Part shown: piece by piece, positions 53,388 to 62,751 of the stretch | Layout of the letters: every line of letters begins with the position of its first letter | How positions within the stretch are numbered: position 1 is the first letter of the stretch | Assembly: GCF_002354895.1 (NCBI RefSeq) | Contig: NZ_CP023439.1 | Span: 806,001-870,000, forward strand | Reading direction: 5' to 3' | From: Thauera sp. K11 | GTDB lineage: Bacteria > Pseudomonadota > Gammaproteobacteria > Burkholderiales > Rhodocyclaceae | DNA: 64,000 nt | Position numbers and translations under genes: made by a program | Notes under the pieces: model-generated | Database searches by the model: none | Seen by the model: the letters and a program-made list of their open reading frames with translations, nothing else | What the model was told of the DNA's origin: nothing

Positions 53388-54566
53388 ATGTTCTCGAGTC
53401 GCCGTTTCGTCATCGTCGTCAGCCTGATCGGCCTGGCCGGTCTGGGCGCCTATGCCTGGTATGCGAACCGGCCGCCCGCCGGCGAGCCGCCGCCGAACGC
53501 AGCCGGCGGCGGCTCGCCGGCGGCAGGGCAGGCGGTGCAGGGCGGGCCGGTGCTGGTCGAGGTGCGCGCGGTCGAGCTGCGGCCGCTGGCGGACGACGTC
53601 ACCGCGGTGGGTTCGCTGGTGTCGAACGAATCCGTCGTGCTGCGCCCGGAAGTGGCGGGGCGCATCTCGGCGATCCGCTTTCGCGAGGGCGCCGCGGTGA
53701 GGAAGGGCGACGTCCTGGTGGAACTCGATGCCGCGGTGCAGCGCGCAGAGCTGCAGCAGGCGCAGGCCAACCTGAAGCTGGCGGAGGCCAACAGCCGCCG
53801 CGCCGAGGATCTGTTCGCGCGCAAGTTCGTCAGCCAGAGCAGCCTCGATACCGCGCGCTCGCAGCTCGAGGTCGCACGCGCGACTTCCGCGCTGGCGCAG
53901 GCGCGCCTCGAGCGCACCCAGATCCGCGCGCCGTTCGCGGGCGTGGTCGGCATCCGCGACGTGAGTCCGGGCGACTTCGTGAAGGATGGCGACGCGCTGG
54001 TGAACATCGAAGACATCGCGACGCTGAAGGTCGATTTCCGCCTGCCCGAGCTTTACCTGGAGCGCATCCGCCCGGGCCAGACGCTGGAGGTGGCCAGCGA
54101 CGTGCTGCCGGGAGAAACCTTTGCCGCCACCGTCGATGCGATCAACCCGCTGGTGGATGCGCAGGGCCGCGCGATCGCCCTGCGCGCGCACCTGGACAAT
54201 CCCAAGGGCCGGTTGCGCCCGGGCGTGTTCGTGCGCGTGCGGCTGATCCTCGCGCAGCGGACGAGCGTGATGGTGGTGCCGGAAGAGGCCCTGGTGCCGG
54301 CGCCGGGCAACGTGCAGTTCGTGTACCGGGTGGTCGACGGCAAGGCGCAGCGGGCCGAGGTGAAGACCGGCGTGCGGCGCGATGCGATGGTCGAGATCGT
54401 CGATGGCCTGTCGCCGGGCGCCCTGGTGGTGACGGCCGGCCAGCTCAAGCTGCGCGACGGCGCGCCGGTCGAGGTGGCGCAGAGGGGGGCGGGGAAGGGG
54501 GCGGATGGTGCGGCCGTCGCCGGCGCCGCGCCTGCCGCGGCGGCGATCGCGACGTCTGCGCGCTGA
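53388..54566 (+). CDS. RND efflux pump periplasmic adaptor
   Basis: This 392-residue membrane-fusion protein has one N-terminal anchor helix (FVIVVSLIGLAGLGAYAWY) without a lipobox Cys, a lipoyl half-motif pair (RPEVAGRISAIRFREGAAVRKGD and TQIRAPFAGVVGIRDVSPG), a coiled hairpin of about 55 residues between them (about 115-165) and beta-barrel domains. The C-terminus is an Ala/Gly-rich tail. It bridges the RND permease to an outer-membrane channel. The permease gene follows 12 bp after the stop. Confidence 0.94.
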   Translation: MFSSRRFVIVVSLIGLAGLGAYAWYANRPPAGEPPPNAAGGGSPAAGQAVQGGPVLVEVRAVELRPLADDVTAVGSLVSNESVVLRPEVAGRISAIRFREGAAVRKGDVLVELDAAVQRAELQQAQANLKLAEANSRRAEDLFARKFVSQSSLDTARSQLEVARATSALAQARLERTQIRAPFAGVVGIRDVSPGDFVKDGDALVNIEDIATLKVDFRLPELYLERIRPGQTLEVASDVLPGETFAATVDAINPLVDAQGRAIALRAHLDNPKGRLRPGVFVRVRLILAQRTSVMVVPEEALVPAPGNVQFVYRVVDGKAQRAEVKTGVRRDAMVEIVDGLSPGALVVTAGQLKLRDGAPVEVAQRGAGKGADGAAVAGAAPAAAAIATSAR

Positions 54567-54578
54567 AGGAGTGCGGCC

Positions 54579-57500
54579 ATGGTGCTGTCGGAAATCTGCA
54601 TCAAGCGCCCGGTGTTCGCCACCGTGCTGTCGCTGCTGGTGCTGCTGGTCGGCCTGATGTCGTTCTCGCGCCTGGCGGTGCGCGAGTATCCGAACATCGA
54701 CGAGCCGGTGGTGACGGTGGACACGACCTATACCGGCGCCAGCGCCGAGATCGTCGAATCGCAGGTGACCAAGCCGCTGGAGGATTCGCTTGCCGGCATC
54801 GAGGGCGTGGACGTGCTGTCGTCGATCAGCCGGCAGGAGCGCAGCCAGATCACCGTGCGCTTTCGCATCGAGCGCAGCGCCGACAGCGCGGCGGCCGACG
54901 TGCGCGACCGCGTGTCGCGGGTGCGCCGGCGCCTGCCCGACGACATCGACGAGCCGGTGATCGCCAAGGTCGAGGCCGACGCCAACCCCATCATCTGGGT
55001 GGCGTTCTCGTCCGACCGCCATACGCCGCTGGAGATCAGCGATTTCGCCAACCGCATCGTCAAGCCGCGCATGCAGACGCTGCCGGGCGCCGCCGACGCC
55101 CGGCTGTACGGCGAGCGGCGCTATTCGATGCGCATCTGGCTCGACCGCGACCGCCTCGCCGCCTTCGGCCTCACCGCGCAGGACGTGGAGGATGCGATCC
55201 GGCGCCAGAACGTGGAACTGCCCGCCGGCCGCATCGAGAGCGAGAAGCGCGAGTTCGCGGTGGTGGCGCGCACCGACCTGGCCCAGCCGGCGGCCTTCGA
55301 GGCGGTGGTGGTGCGCCAGCCGGCCACGCCCGACGGCTATCCGGTGCGCATCCGCGACATCGGCCGCGTCGAGGTGGCGGCGCAGAGCGAACGCACTGCG
55401 GCGCGCTTCATGGGCAGGCCGGCGGTGTCGATCGGCCTCATCAAGCAATCCACCGCCAACCCGCTCGACGTCAAGCGCGCGCTCGACGAGATGATGCCGC
55501 GGCTGCAGTCCGAACTGCCCGACGGCATGACGATGGCGATCGCCAACGACACCACGGTGTTCATCGACCGCTCGATCGCGGCGGTGTTCTCGACGATCTG
55601 GGAAGCGGTGATCCTCGTCGCGGTGGTGTGCCTGTTCTTCCTGCGCAACTGGCGCGCGATGCTGGTGCCGCTGGTGACCATCCCGGTGTCGCTGGTGGGC
55701 GCGTTCACGCTGATGCTGGTGTTCGGCTTTTCCATCAACACGCTGACGCTGCTCGCGCTGGTGCTGGCGATCGGCCTCGTCGTGGATGACGCGATCGTGG
55801 TGCTGGAGAACATCTACCGCCACGTCGAGGAAGGCATGGCGCCGCTGGCGGCCGCGTTCAAGGGGGCGAAGGAGATCGGCTTCGCGGTGATGGCGATGAC
55901 GATCACGCTGGCCGCGGTGTATGCGCCGGTGGCCTTCATGACCGGGCGCACCGGCAAGCTGTTCACCGAGTTCGCGCTGACGCTGGCCGGGGCGGTGATC
56001 GTGTCGGGCTTCGTCGCGCTGACGCTGTCGCCGATGATGTGCTCCAAGCTGCTGCGCCACGAGCCCAGGCACGGCCCCATCTACAACGGCATCGAGCGCT
56101 TCCTGACGTGGATGACCGAGGGTTACCGCCGTGTGCTGCTGCGCTCGCTCAACGCACGCTGGCTGGTGATGCTGGCTTTTGCCGTGGTGGCCGGCAGTTC
56201 GGTGATCCTGCTCGGCCAGCTCAAGTCCGAACTGGCGCCGCTGGAAGACCGCGGCCGGGTCATCGGCATCTTCAGCGGGCCGGAGGGGGCGACGATCGAC
56301 TACCTCGGGCGCTACGCGAAGGAGATCGAGGAGATCTATGCCGCGCTGCCCGAGGTCGACCGCTACCTGGTGATCGCCGGCAATCCGACGGTCTCGCAGG
56401 GGGTCTCGTTCGTCGGCTTCACCGACTGGAAGGCGCGCCACCGCAAGGCCGGCGAGATCGCCGCCGAGCTGCAGCCCAAGCTGCGCGCGATCCCGGGGGT
56501 GAACGCCTATCCCGTGCAGCCGGCATCCTTCGGCCAGAGCCCGCGCTCGCGGCCGGTGGGCTTCGTCGTCACCACCTCGGAGTCGTACGACGAACTCGAG
56601 CGCTACACCGAGCTGATGCTCGACGAGATGCGGCGCAATCCCGGCTTCCTGTCGCCCGACACCGATCTCAAGCTGACGCTGCCCGAACTGGCGGTGGATG
56701 TGGACCGCGACCGCGCGGCCGACCTCGGCGTGCCGGTGGATGTGATCGGGCGCACGCTCGAGACCATGCTCGGCGGCCGCCAGGTGACGCGCTACAAGCA
56801 GGATGCCGAGCAGTACGACGTGATCGTGCAGGTGGCGGCCGACAGCCGCGCCGGCCCGCGCGACATCCGCGACATCTTCGTCCGCTCCAAGAGCGGCCAG
56901 ATGGTGCCGCTCGCCAGCCTGGTGAAGGTGCACGAGTCGGTCGCCCCGCGCGAACTGAACCATTTCGGCCAGCGCCGCGCGGTGACGATCTCGGCCAACC
57001 TGGCACCGGGCTACGCCATGGGCGAGGCGCTGAAGTGGATGGAAGACACTTCGGCGCGCATCCTGCCGGCGGGCTACGGCACCGACTACGACGGCCAGTC
57101 GCGCGAGTTCAAGACCAGTTCGTCGAGCCTGGCGCTGGCCTTCGTGCTGGCGCTGGCCTTCATCTACCTGGTGCTGGCGGCGCAGTTCGAGAGCTTCCGC
57201 GACCCGTTCATCATCATGCTGACGGTGCCGCTGTCGATCACCGGCGCGCTGCTCGCGCTGCTGCTGGCCGGCGGCACGCTCAACGTGTATAGCCAGATCG
57301 GCCTGGTGACGCTGGTGGGCCTGATCACCAAGCACGGCATCCTGATCGTGGAATTCGCCAACCAGCTGCGGGATGCCGGCGGCGCGCTGCGCGAATCGGT
57401 GGTGGAGGCCGCGGTGCTGCGCCTGCGCCCCATCCTGATGACTACCGGCGCGATGGTGCTGGGCGCGATCCCGCTCGCGCTGGCCACCGGCGCGGGGGCC

Positions 57501-57650
57501 GAGAGCCGGCAGCAGATCGGCTGGGTCATCGTCGGCGGACTGCTGCTGGGCACCTTCTTCACGCTGTTCGTGGTGCCGACGGTCTATACGCTGCTGGCGC
57601 GGCGCGAACGCGAGGCGGTTTCCGCGGCGCCCGCGCAGGCTTCGGCCTGA
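54579..57650 (+). CDS. RND multidrug efflux permease (HAE1 family)
   Basis: This 1023-residue proton-driven exporter has 12 helices and two large periplasmic loops. The N-terminus SEICIKRPVFATVLSLLVLLVGL is typical of the HAE1 branch. The proton-relay acidic pair is present in GLVVDDAIVVLENIYRH and the helix-10 Lys in GLITKHGILIVEFANQLRDAG. AAGGAG lies nine bases before the ATG. Substrates cannot be inferred. No outer-membrane channel gene or local repressor is adjacent, so it must borrow a TolC-like protein. A strong terminator follows. Confidence 0.95.
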   Translation: MVLSEICIKRPVFATVLSLLVLLVGLMSFSRLAVREYPNIDEPVVTVDTTYTGASAEIVESQVTKPLEDSLAGIEGVDVLSSISRQERSQITVRFRIERSADSAAADVRDRVSRVRRRLPDDIDEPVIAKVEADANPIIWVAFSSDRHTPLEISDFANRIVKPRMQTLPGAADARLYGERRYSMRIWLDRDRLAAFGLTAQDVEDAIRRQNVELPAGRIESEKREFAVVARTDLAQPAAFEAVVVRQPATPDGYPVRIRDIGRVEVAAQSERTAARFMGRPAVSIGLIKQSTANPLDVKRALDEMMPRLQSELPDGMTMAIANDTTVFIDRSIAAVFSTIWEAVILVAVVCLFFLRNWRAMLVPLVTIPVSLVGAFTLMLVFGFSINTLTLLALVLAIGLVVDDAIVVLENIYRHVEEGMAPLAAAFKGAKEIGFAVMAMTITLAAVYAPVAFMTGRTGKLFTEFALTLAGAVIVSGFVALTLSPMMCSKLLRHEPRHGPIYNGIERFLTWMTEGYRRVLLRSLNARWLVMLAFAVVAGSSVILLGQLKSELAPLEDRGRVIGIFSGPEGATIDYLGRYAKEIEEIYAALPEVDRYLVIAGNPTVSQGVSFVGFTDWKARHRKAGEIAAELQPKLRAIPGVNAYPVQPASFGQSPRSRPVGFVVTTSESYDELERYTELMLDEMRRNPGFLSPDTDLKLTLPELAVDVDRDRAADLGVPVDVIGRTLETMLGGRQVTRYKQDAEQYDVIVQVAADSRAGPRDIRDIFVRSKSGQMVPLASLVKVHESVAPRELNHFGQRRAVTISANLAPGYAMGEALKWMEDTSARILPAGYGTDYDGQSREFKTSSSSLALAFVLALAFIYLVLAAQFESFRDPFIIMLTVPLSITGALLALLLAGGTLNVYSQIGLVTLVGLITKHGILIVEFANQLRDAGGALRESVVEAAVLRLRPILMTTGAMVLGAIPLALATGAGAESRQQIGWVIVGGLLLGTFFTLFVVPTVYTLLARREREAVSAAPAQASA

Positions 57651-57678
57651 CCGCGGCGGCAGGCACCGGCATACGAGA

Positions 57679-57723
57679 AACGAGGCCCCGCAGGCCGGAG
57701 TGTTCCGCCTGCGGGGCCTCGTT
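57679..57723 (+). terminator. intrinsic terminator after RND operon
   Basis: A perfect 16-bp stem (AACGAGGCCCCGCAGG and complement) with a 13-base loop lies 28 bases after the permease stop. The following T-tract is short (GTTCC) on the plus strand; the stem alone is very stable, and it also lies beyond the convergent YdcH-like gene. Confidence 0.75.
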
Positions 57724-57752
57724 CCGACCGTGCGGCCGTGTCGCTTTCGACC

Positions 57753-57977
57753 TTACTGCGCCGCCGTGTCCGATTTCCTCAGGATCGAGTAGATCTGGTC
57801 CTTCAGCAGCAGCTTTTCCTTCTTCATGATCTCGACTTCCTCGTGCGTCGCATGCTCGATGTGCGACTCGACGTTCTTGATGCGCTGGTCGAGATCGTTG
57901 TGCTTGTCGAACAACTGCACGAAATGGCGGTCGCTGGTCTTGAGCTGGGTGATCAGGTCGCGGTACTCAGGGAACAT
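57753..57977 (-). CDS. YdcH-family protein (DUF465)
   Basis: This 74-residue protein is almost entirely a helical, charged coiled coil (FPEYRDLITQLKTSDRHFVQL, EEVEIMKKEKLLLKDQIYSIL) of the DUF465/YdcH group. Function is unknown. CAGGAG is well placed for the ATG giving MFPEYRDL; the GTG two codons upstream is too close to it. Confidence 0.9.
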   Translation of the reverse strand: MFPEYRDLITQLKTSDRHFVQLFDKHNDLDQRIKNVESHIEHATHEEVEIMKKEKLLLKDQIYSILRKSDTAAQ

Positions 57978-58079
57978 AGGCACACTCCTGCGGCAGGGTC
58001 ATGGACAAACCGGAACCGGAGCCTTTGCCCCGACTCTACTCCTCGCCGTGCGCGCATGCCAGCCGCGGACTGCCCGCTT

Positions 58080-58625
58080 TCAGCCGAACAGGTAGGGGAA
58101 CAGGCGGCGCCGTTCGTCGGCGTTCAGCGCTTCCATGCGCCTGATGTTGCGCTCCGGGATGCCGTCGACGTCGGGAAAGTGCTCGATCGCCTTCTCCAGG
58201 CTTTCCTCGCGGATGATGTGCAGCAGCGGCCACGGCGAGCGGTTGGTGAGGTTGCCGGCGTCGTCGGGTCCGGTGTCGGCGAACTGGTAGTGCGGATGGA
58301 AGCTCGCCACCTGCAGTTCGCCTTCCCAGCCGAACTGTTCGAGCCAGATGTCCACCGCGTCGAGGAAGTCGTTGTAGTCGGCGAAGTCCTCCAGCATGTC
58401 GGGGATGGCCAGCAGGGTGGTCTCGAGTTCGTCCGCCGGCGTGTCGGCGAGGCGTTCGAGTTCGCGCTGCAGGTCGTCGAGCAGCGCTTCCTCGCTCCTG
58501 GCATGGCTCACTGCGATGCGCACGCGGTTTTCGGCGCGCGGCCGGGCGGCGAAGGGGCACAGGTCGAGGCCGATGACGACTTCGTCCAGCCAGGTGCGCA
58601 CGTCGTCGATGATCTGTTCGTCCAT
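58080..58625 (-). CDS. DUF1415 protein
   Basis: This 181-residue soluble acidic protein fits DUF1415 (WLDEVVIGLDLCPFAARPR, DFADYNDFLDAVD, HPHYQFADTGPDDAGNLTNRSPWPLLHIIRE). The conserved Cys-Pro-Phe and the His-rich and Asp-rich loops suggest a metal-binding or enzymatic site, but no activity is known to me. It lies 40 bp before miaA's stop side, on the same strand, so it is probably co-transcribed with miaA. Confidence 0.9.
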   Translation of the reverse strand: MDEQIIDDVRTWLDEVVIGLDLCPFAARPRAENRVRIAVSHARSEEALLDDLQRELERLADTPADELETTLLAIPDMLEDFADYNDFLDAVDIWLEQFGWEGELQVASFHPHYQFADTGPDDAGNLTNRSPWPLLHIIREESLEKAIEHFPDVDGIPERNIRRMEALNADERRRLFPYLFG

Positions 58626-58665
58626 GGAGTGGTTTCCTCGGGCGTGATGTCGGAAAGGTGTCGTG

Positions 58666-59666
58666 TCAGGCCGCGAGCAGCCGCAGCGCCGAGTCGCGCA
58701 CCGCCGCCGGCAGGTCGGCGCGCAGGCAGTCGAGTTCGACCAGATCCGGCCAGGTTTCGCGGAACTGGCGCTGCCAGGTCAGTTGGCGCTTGGCGAGCTG
58801 GCGCGTGGCGGCGATGCCCTTGAAGCGCAGCGTGTCGTGGTCGATATCGCCGTCCAGGAATTCCCAGGCTTGCCGGTAGCCGACGCAGCGCATCGACGGC
58901 AGGCCCGGAGCCAGGCGGTAGGCGGCCCGCAGCCGGCGCAGTTCGTCGATCAGGCCCGCGGCGAGCATCGCGTCGAAGCGCCGCGCGATGCGCTCGTGCA
59001 GCACGCCGCGATCCGACGGCGCCAGCGCGATCGGCAGCAGGCGGCAGGGCAGCGCATCGTCTTCCTTCTGCGCGTAGCCGTCGGCCAGCGGCCGGCCGGT
59101 CACGCGCACGATCTCGAGCGCGCGCTGGATACGCTGTGCGTCCGTCGGCTCCAGGCGGGCGGCGGCGGCGGGGTCGAGGGCGGCCAGTTCGGCGTGCAGT
59201 GCGGGCCAGCCGCGCGCCGCGGCGTCCTCGTCGATGGTGCGGCGAAGCCCGGCATCGGCCGGCGGCAGATCGGACAGGCCGTCGCGCAGCGCCTTGAAGT
59301 ACAGCATGGTGCCGCCGGCCAGCAGCGGGATGCGGCCGCGCGCGGTGATCCCGGCCATCAGCCGGATGGCGTCGGCGCGAAAGCGGGCGGCGGAATAGGC
59401 GTGCTCCGGCGACACGATGTCGATGAGGTGGTGCGGACAGCTCGCCAACTCGCCGGCGGTCGGCTTCGCGGTGCCGATGTCCATGTCGCGATACACCAGC
59501 GCCGAATCGACGCTGACGATCTCCAGCGGCAGCTCCTGCGCCAGCGCCAGCGCACAGGCGGTCTTGCCGCTGGCGGTGGGGCCGAGCAGCAGCAGGGCGG
59601 GGGCAGGCGGGTATCGGCGGCGGTGGAAGGCACGGTCTTGCGGGCAGGCGGCGGGCAGGGCGGCAT
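58666..59666 (-). CDS. miaA: tRNA dimethylallyltransferase, with apparent one-base frameshift
   Basis: MiaA adds an isopentenyl group to A37 of tRNAs reading UNN codons. The frame encoding [20 protein letters not shown] (P-loop) through [13 protein letters not shown] is complete to the stop but has no usable start codon near the P-loop. An ATG in the next frame gives [20 protein letters not shown] and joins the main frame if one G is added to the G5 run at 59599-59603, yielding about 333 residues, a normal MiaA length. This is the third such defect in the window and is most simply an assembly error. mutL lies further up, in the usual mutL-miaA order, but with three other genes between. Confidence 0.92.
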
Positions 59667-59787
59667 TATCCGCCGGCGCGGCATGCGGGGCAAAGGCGGC
59701 GGGCGGCCCGGGTCGCGGGCAGGACTTCCGGATGATGATGAATGCATTTATTCTGCATTCTTTCTTTCCCTCCGGAGCCCATCGGTG

Positions 59788-60705
59788 ATGTCCCAGTCCG
59801 AATCCCTTCTTCGCCTCCGTCTGCGTCCGTGTGCGTTTGCCGTGGCGCTGCTGCTCGGCCTGCTGCCCGGCGCGGGAGTGCCCGCCGTGGCCGCCGATGC
59901 CGTCCCCGTCGCCCCTGCCGCGGAAGATCCGCCTGCGCTGATGCTCGCGCAGCGCTGGCACGATGCGCTCGACCCGGCGGACTACTGGGTGAGCGAAAAG
60001 CTCGACGGCGTGCGCGCGCACTGGGACGGCAGGCGGCTGCGCTTTCGCAGCGGGCTCGCGATCCCGGCGCCGGACTGGTTCGTCGCGGCCCTGCCGCCGC
60101 GGCCGCTCGACGGCGAATTGTGGCTGGGGCGCGGGCGCTTCGAGGCGCTGTCGGGCATCGTGCGCCGCGAGTCCCCGGTCGATGCGCAATGGCGCAGCGT
60201 GCGCTACATGGTGTTCGACCTGCCCGGCGATCCGGGTACCTTCACCGAGCGCGTGCAGCGCATCGGCGCGCTCGTGGCCGGCGCGCAGTCCCGCGCGCCC
60301 TGGCTGCAGGCGGTGCGCCAGTTCCGCGTCCGCGACCGGGTAGAACTCGCGCAGCGCCTGGAGATGGTCGTCGCCGGCGGCGGCGAGGGCCTGATGCTGC
60401 ACCGCGCCGATGCGCCGTGGGCGCCGGGGCGCGGCGAGGCGCTGCGCAAGCTCACGCCCTGGCTCGATGCGGAGGCCCGCGTCGTCGCGCATGTTCCGGG
60501 CAAGGGGCGGCTCGCCGGCATGGTCGGCGCGCTGGAAGTGGAGCGTGCGGACGGGCGGCGCTTTCGCATCGGTTCGGGCCTCACCGACGCCGACCGGCGC
60601 AATCCACCGCGCATCGGCGCCGAGGTCACCTACCGCTACCGCGAACTCACCGGGCAGGGGCTGCCGCGCTTTCCCCGCTTCCTGCGCGAGCGCACGGTGC
60701 CGTGA
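59788..60705 (+). CDS. secreted ATP-dependent DNA ligase (LigE-like)
   Basis: This 305-residue protein combines a signal peptide (hydrophobic [22 protein letters not shown], cleavage around residue 36) with a minimal ATP-dependent DNA ligase: nucleotidyl-lysine motif EKLDGVR with Lys71, a conserved [11 protein letters not shown] motif [11 protein letters not shown] motif IV, KLTPWLD motif V and an OB-fold C-terminus. Periplasmic LigE-type enzymes occur in Neisseria and other proteobacteria and are linked to extracellular or incoming DNA; the role here is inferred. The stop converges on aidB across a 57-bp repeat. Confidence 0.9.
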   Translation: MSQSESLLRLRLRPCAFAVALLLGLLPGAGVPAVAADAVPVAPAAEDPPALMLAQRWHDALDPADYWVSEKLDGVRAHWDGRRLRFRSGLAIPAPDWFVAALPPRPLDGELWLGRGRFEALSGIVRRESPVDAQWRSVRYMVFDLPGDPGTFTERVQRIGALVAGAQSRAPWLQAVRQFRVRDRVELAQRLEMVVAGGGEGLMLHRADAPWAPGRGEALRKLTPWLDAEARVVAHVPGKGRLAGMVGALEVERADGRRFRIGSGLTDADRRNPPRIGAEVTYRYRELTGQGLPRFPRFLRERTVP

Positions 60706-60778
60706 CGGGCGCCGGCAGCGCGGGGTTGCGCATTGCACAAAATTGAGGCGACGCCCTGCTGCCCTTCCGGCTCATCGA

Positions 60779-60835
60779 CTTGCCGCACTTTTCCACAGCT
60801 TATCCCGGCGGCTGTTCACGTCGGCTGGGGAAAAA
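60779..60835 (+). repeat. 57-bp repeat flanking aidB, copy 1
   Basis: This element begins CTTGCCGCA, contains CACAGCTT and GTTCACG, and ends GCTGGGGAAAAA. It aligns without gaps to 62626-62682 with 46 of 57 bases identical. It lies four bases beyond the aidB stop, in the gap between the convergent ligase gene and aidB. The part TTCCACAGCTTATCC faintly recalls a DnaA box, but the match is poor. Confidence 0.85.
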
Positions 60836-60838
60836 AGA

Positions 60839-62488
60839 TCAGTCCCCATCGGAGCGTTCCGGATCGGCGCGGGCGAGGATGGCGGCGAAATCGGTGTTGC
60901 GGGCGAGGGTGCCGAAGCCCTGCCAGCCGTCGCCCGCCAGCCGGCTCGAGCACAGTGCGTCGCCGGCCGGGCTGCCGGCCGCCAGCAGCAGGGCGGCCTC
61001 CATGGCCAGGGCGATGCGGCCGGCGAGGCGGCGTGCGTCGCCTTCCTGGGCGGCCTGCGGCGCCAGCGCGCCGGCCAGCGCATCGAGATGGCGGTCGTAG
61101 CCGGCATGGATGCCGCGCACGCGGCCCAGCACGTCGAGCAGCAGGTCGCGGCAGGCGGGCTCGCGCTGCAAGGCGCGCAGCACGTCCAGGCACATCATGT
61201 TGCCGGCGCCTTCCCAGATCGAGTTGAGCGGCGACTGCCGGAACAGGCGGGGCATGGGGCCGTCCTCGACGTAGCCGTTGCCGCCCAGCACCTCCATCGC
61301 CTCCGCCACCAGCGCCGGCGTCCGCCCGCACACCCAGTACTTCAGTGCCGGCACCAGCAGCCGCGCCAGGGTGCCGGCCTCGGCGCTGGTCTCGCGCCGG
61401 TCGATGCAGCCGGCCACCGCCATGCAGAAGGCGACATGTCCTTCGAGTTCCACCGCCATGTCGGCGAGCACGTTGCGCATCAGCGGCTGCGCGACCAGCG
61501 GCTTGCCGAAGGCCGAGCGATGGCGCGCATGGTGCAGGGCGTGCGACAGCGCCGCGCGCATCAGCCCGGCGGAGCCGTTCGCGCAGTCGAGCCGGGTCAG
61601 GCCGGCTACCTCCATCACGGTGGCGATGCCGCGTCCTTCCTCGCCCACCAGGCGGGCGAGCGCGCCGTCGAACACGACCTCGGCGGTGGCGTTGGAGCGG
61701 TCGCCGAGCTTGTCCTTGGCGCGGCGGACGTGCAGCGCATTGAGGCCGCCGTCGGGCCCGAAGCGCGGCAGCAGGAAGCAGCCCAGGCCCCCGGCGGATT
61801 GCGCGGTGACGAGAAAGGCGTCGCTCATCGTCGCCGACATGAACCACTTGTGCCCGGTCAGCCTGTACCAGCCATCGCCGGCCGGTTCGGCGCGCGATAT
61901 GTTGGCCCGCACGTCGGAGCCGCCCTGGCGCTCGGTGACGCCCATGCCGATCAGCACGCCGCGCTTGCTCGCCGCCGGCAGAAAGCGGGGGTCGTGGCGG
62001 GTGCTCTGCGCCAGGCGGACCCAGGGCTCGATGAGGCCGAAGTCGCGCGCCAGCACCGGCACCGCGGCATGGGTCATGGTGGCCGGGCACAGGCTGCCGC
62101 TTTCCACCTCGGCGAACAACTGGAACAGCGCCGCGCGCCGGACCTGGGCGCCCGGCCGCGGCTGTGTCCAGGCCGCGCCGGCAAGGCCGTGCTGCTTCAG
62201 CCAGCCGAGGCATTCGTGCCATGCGGGGTGGAACTCGAAGCGGTCCGCCGGCCGGCCGTCGCGGTCGTGGCCGCGCAGGCGCGGGGGGCTGGCATTGGCG
62301 AGTTCGCCGCGCCGGACCCATTCGGCGCTGCCGAGTTCGGCGCCGCGTTCGGCGAGTTCATCGTGCGCCCAGCCGGCGCCTTCGCGGAGAACGGCGTCGC
62401 GCAGCGGGCGGTTGCCGAGGTAGCGGTTGAAGTTCTCGAGCGGCGGCGCCTGGTTGAGGACCGCATTCATGGGGTCGGTCGTCGTCAT
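60839..62488 (-). CDS. aidB: AidB-like acyl-CoA dehydrogenase family protein
   Basis: AidB is a flavoprotein of the acyl-CoA dehydrogenase family induced during the adaptive response to alkylation in E. coli. The 549-residue product is AidB length (541 in E. coli) and keeps the family pattern PLENFNRYLGNRPLRDAVLRE, GMGVTERQGGSDVRANI (FAD region), HKWFMSATMSDAFLV and LFRQSPLNSIWEGAGNM. Its first residues are MTTTDPMNAVLNQ. The gene is bracketed by two copies of a 57-bp repeat. An enzyme of isovaleryl-CoA type is possible, but the tail and length favour AidB. Confidence 0.92.
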   Translation of the reverse strand: MTTTDPMNAVLNQAPPLENFNRYLGNRPLRDAVLREGAGWAHDELAERGAELGSAEWVRRGELANASPPRLRGHDRDGRPADRFEFHPAWHECLGWLKQHGLAGAAWTQPRPGAQVRRAALFQLFAEVESGSLCPATMTHAAVPVLARDFGLIEPWVRLAQSTRHDPRFLPAASKRGVLIGMGVTERQGGSDVRANISRAEPAGDGWYRLTGHKWFMSATMSDAFLVTAQSAGGLGCFLLPRFGPDGGLNALHVRRAKDKLGDRSNATAEVVFDGALARLVGEEGRGIATVMEVAGLTRLDCANGSAGLMRAALSHALHHARHRSAFGKPLVAQPLMRNVLADMAVELEGHVAFCMAVAGCIDRRETSAEAGTLARLLVPALKYWVCGRTPALVAEAMEVLGGNGYVEDGPMPRLFRQSPLNSIWEGAGNMMCLDVLRALQREPACRDLLLDVLGRVRGIHAGYDRHLDALAGALAPQAAQEGDARRLAGRIALAMEAALLLAAGSPAGDALCSSRLAGDGWQGFGTLARNTDFAAILARADPERSDGD

Positions 62489-62625
62489 GTCGCCCTCTCC
62501 TGATCGCCGGATGCGCCGGCGGCGTGCAACGCCGGAATCCGCGAATTATGCGCGCTGCGGCGACGGCCGATCGAGCACGCCGCCCATTTCCGAGGCACCG
62601 CCGGAATCGCCTTTGCGCCCAGGGG

Positions 62626-62682
62626 CTTGCCGCAGTTGTGCACAGCTTGTCCGGGTGTTCGTTCACGGCCGCTGGGGAAAAA
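62626..62682 (+). repeat. 57-bp repeat flanking aidB, copy 2
   Basis: Second copy, in the same orientation as copy 1, in the divergent region between aidB and the DUF4124 gene. It starts CTTGCCGCA, has CACAGCTT and GTTCACG at the same spacing, and ends GCTGGGGAAAAA; 46 of 57 bases match copy 1 without gaps. Confidence 0.85.
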
Positions 62683-62751
62683 CCGCGGCCGCCGTACGCG
62701 CGGCGCGCGGCAGTATCATCGGCTCGACCAAGGACTCGTGCGGAGCGGGAC

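Noticed and set aside
51741..57335. 1864-codon open frame antisense to the RND pump
   Set aside because: Very long but low-complexity (His/Arg/Ala/Gln) and exactly opposite to two well-recognised genes; a composition effect.
60779..60835. DnaA box cluster or replication origin
   Set aside because: TTCCACAGCTTATCC is only a loose DnaA-box match and there is no AT-rich unwinding region, dnaA or dnaN nearby.
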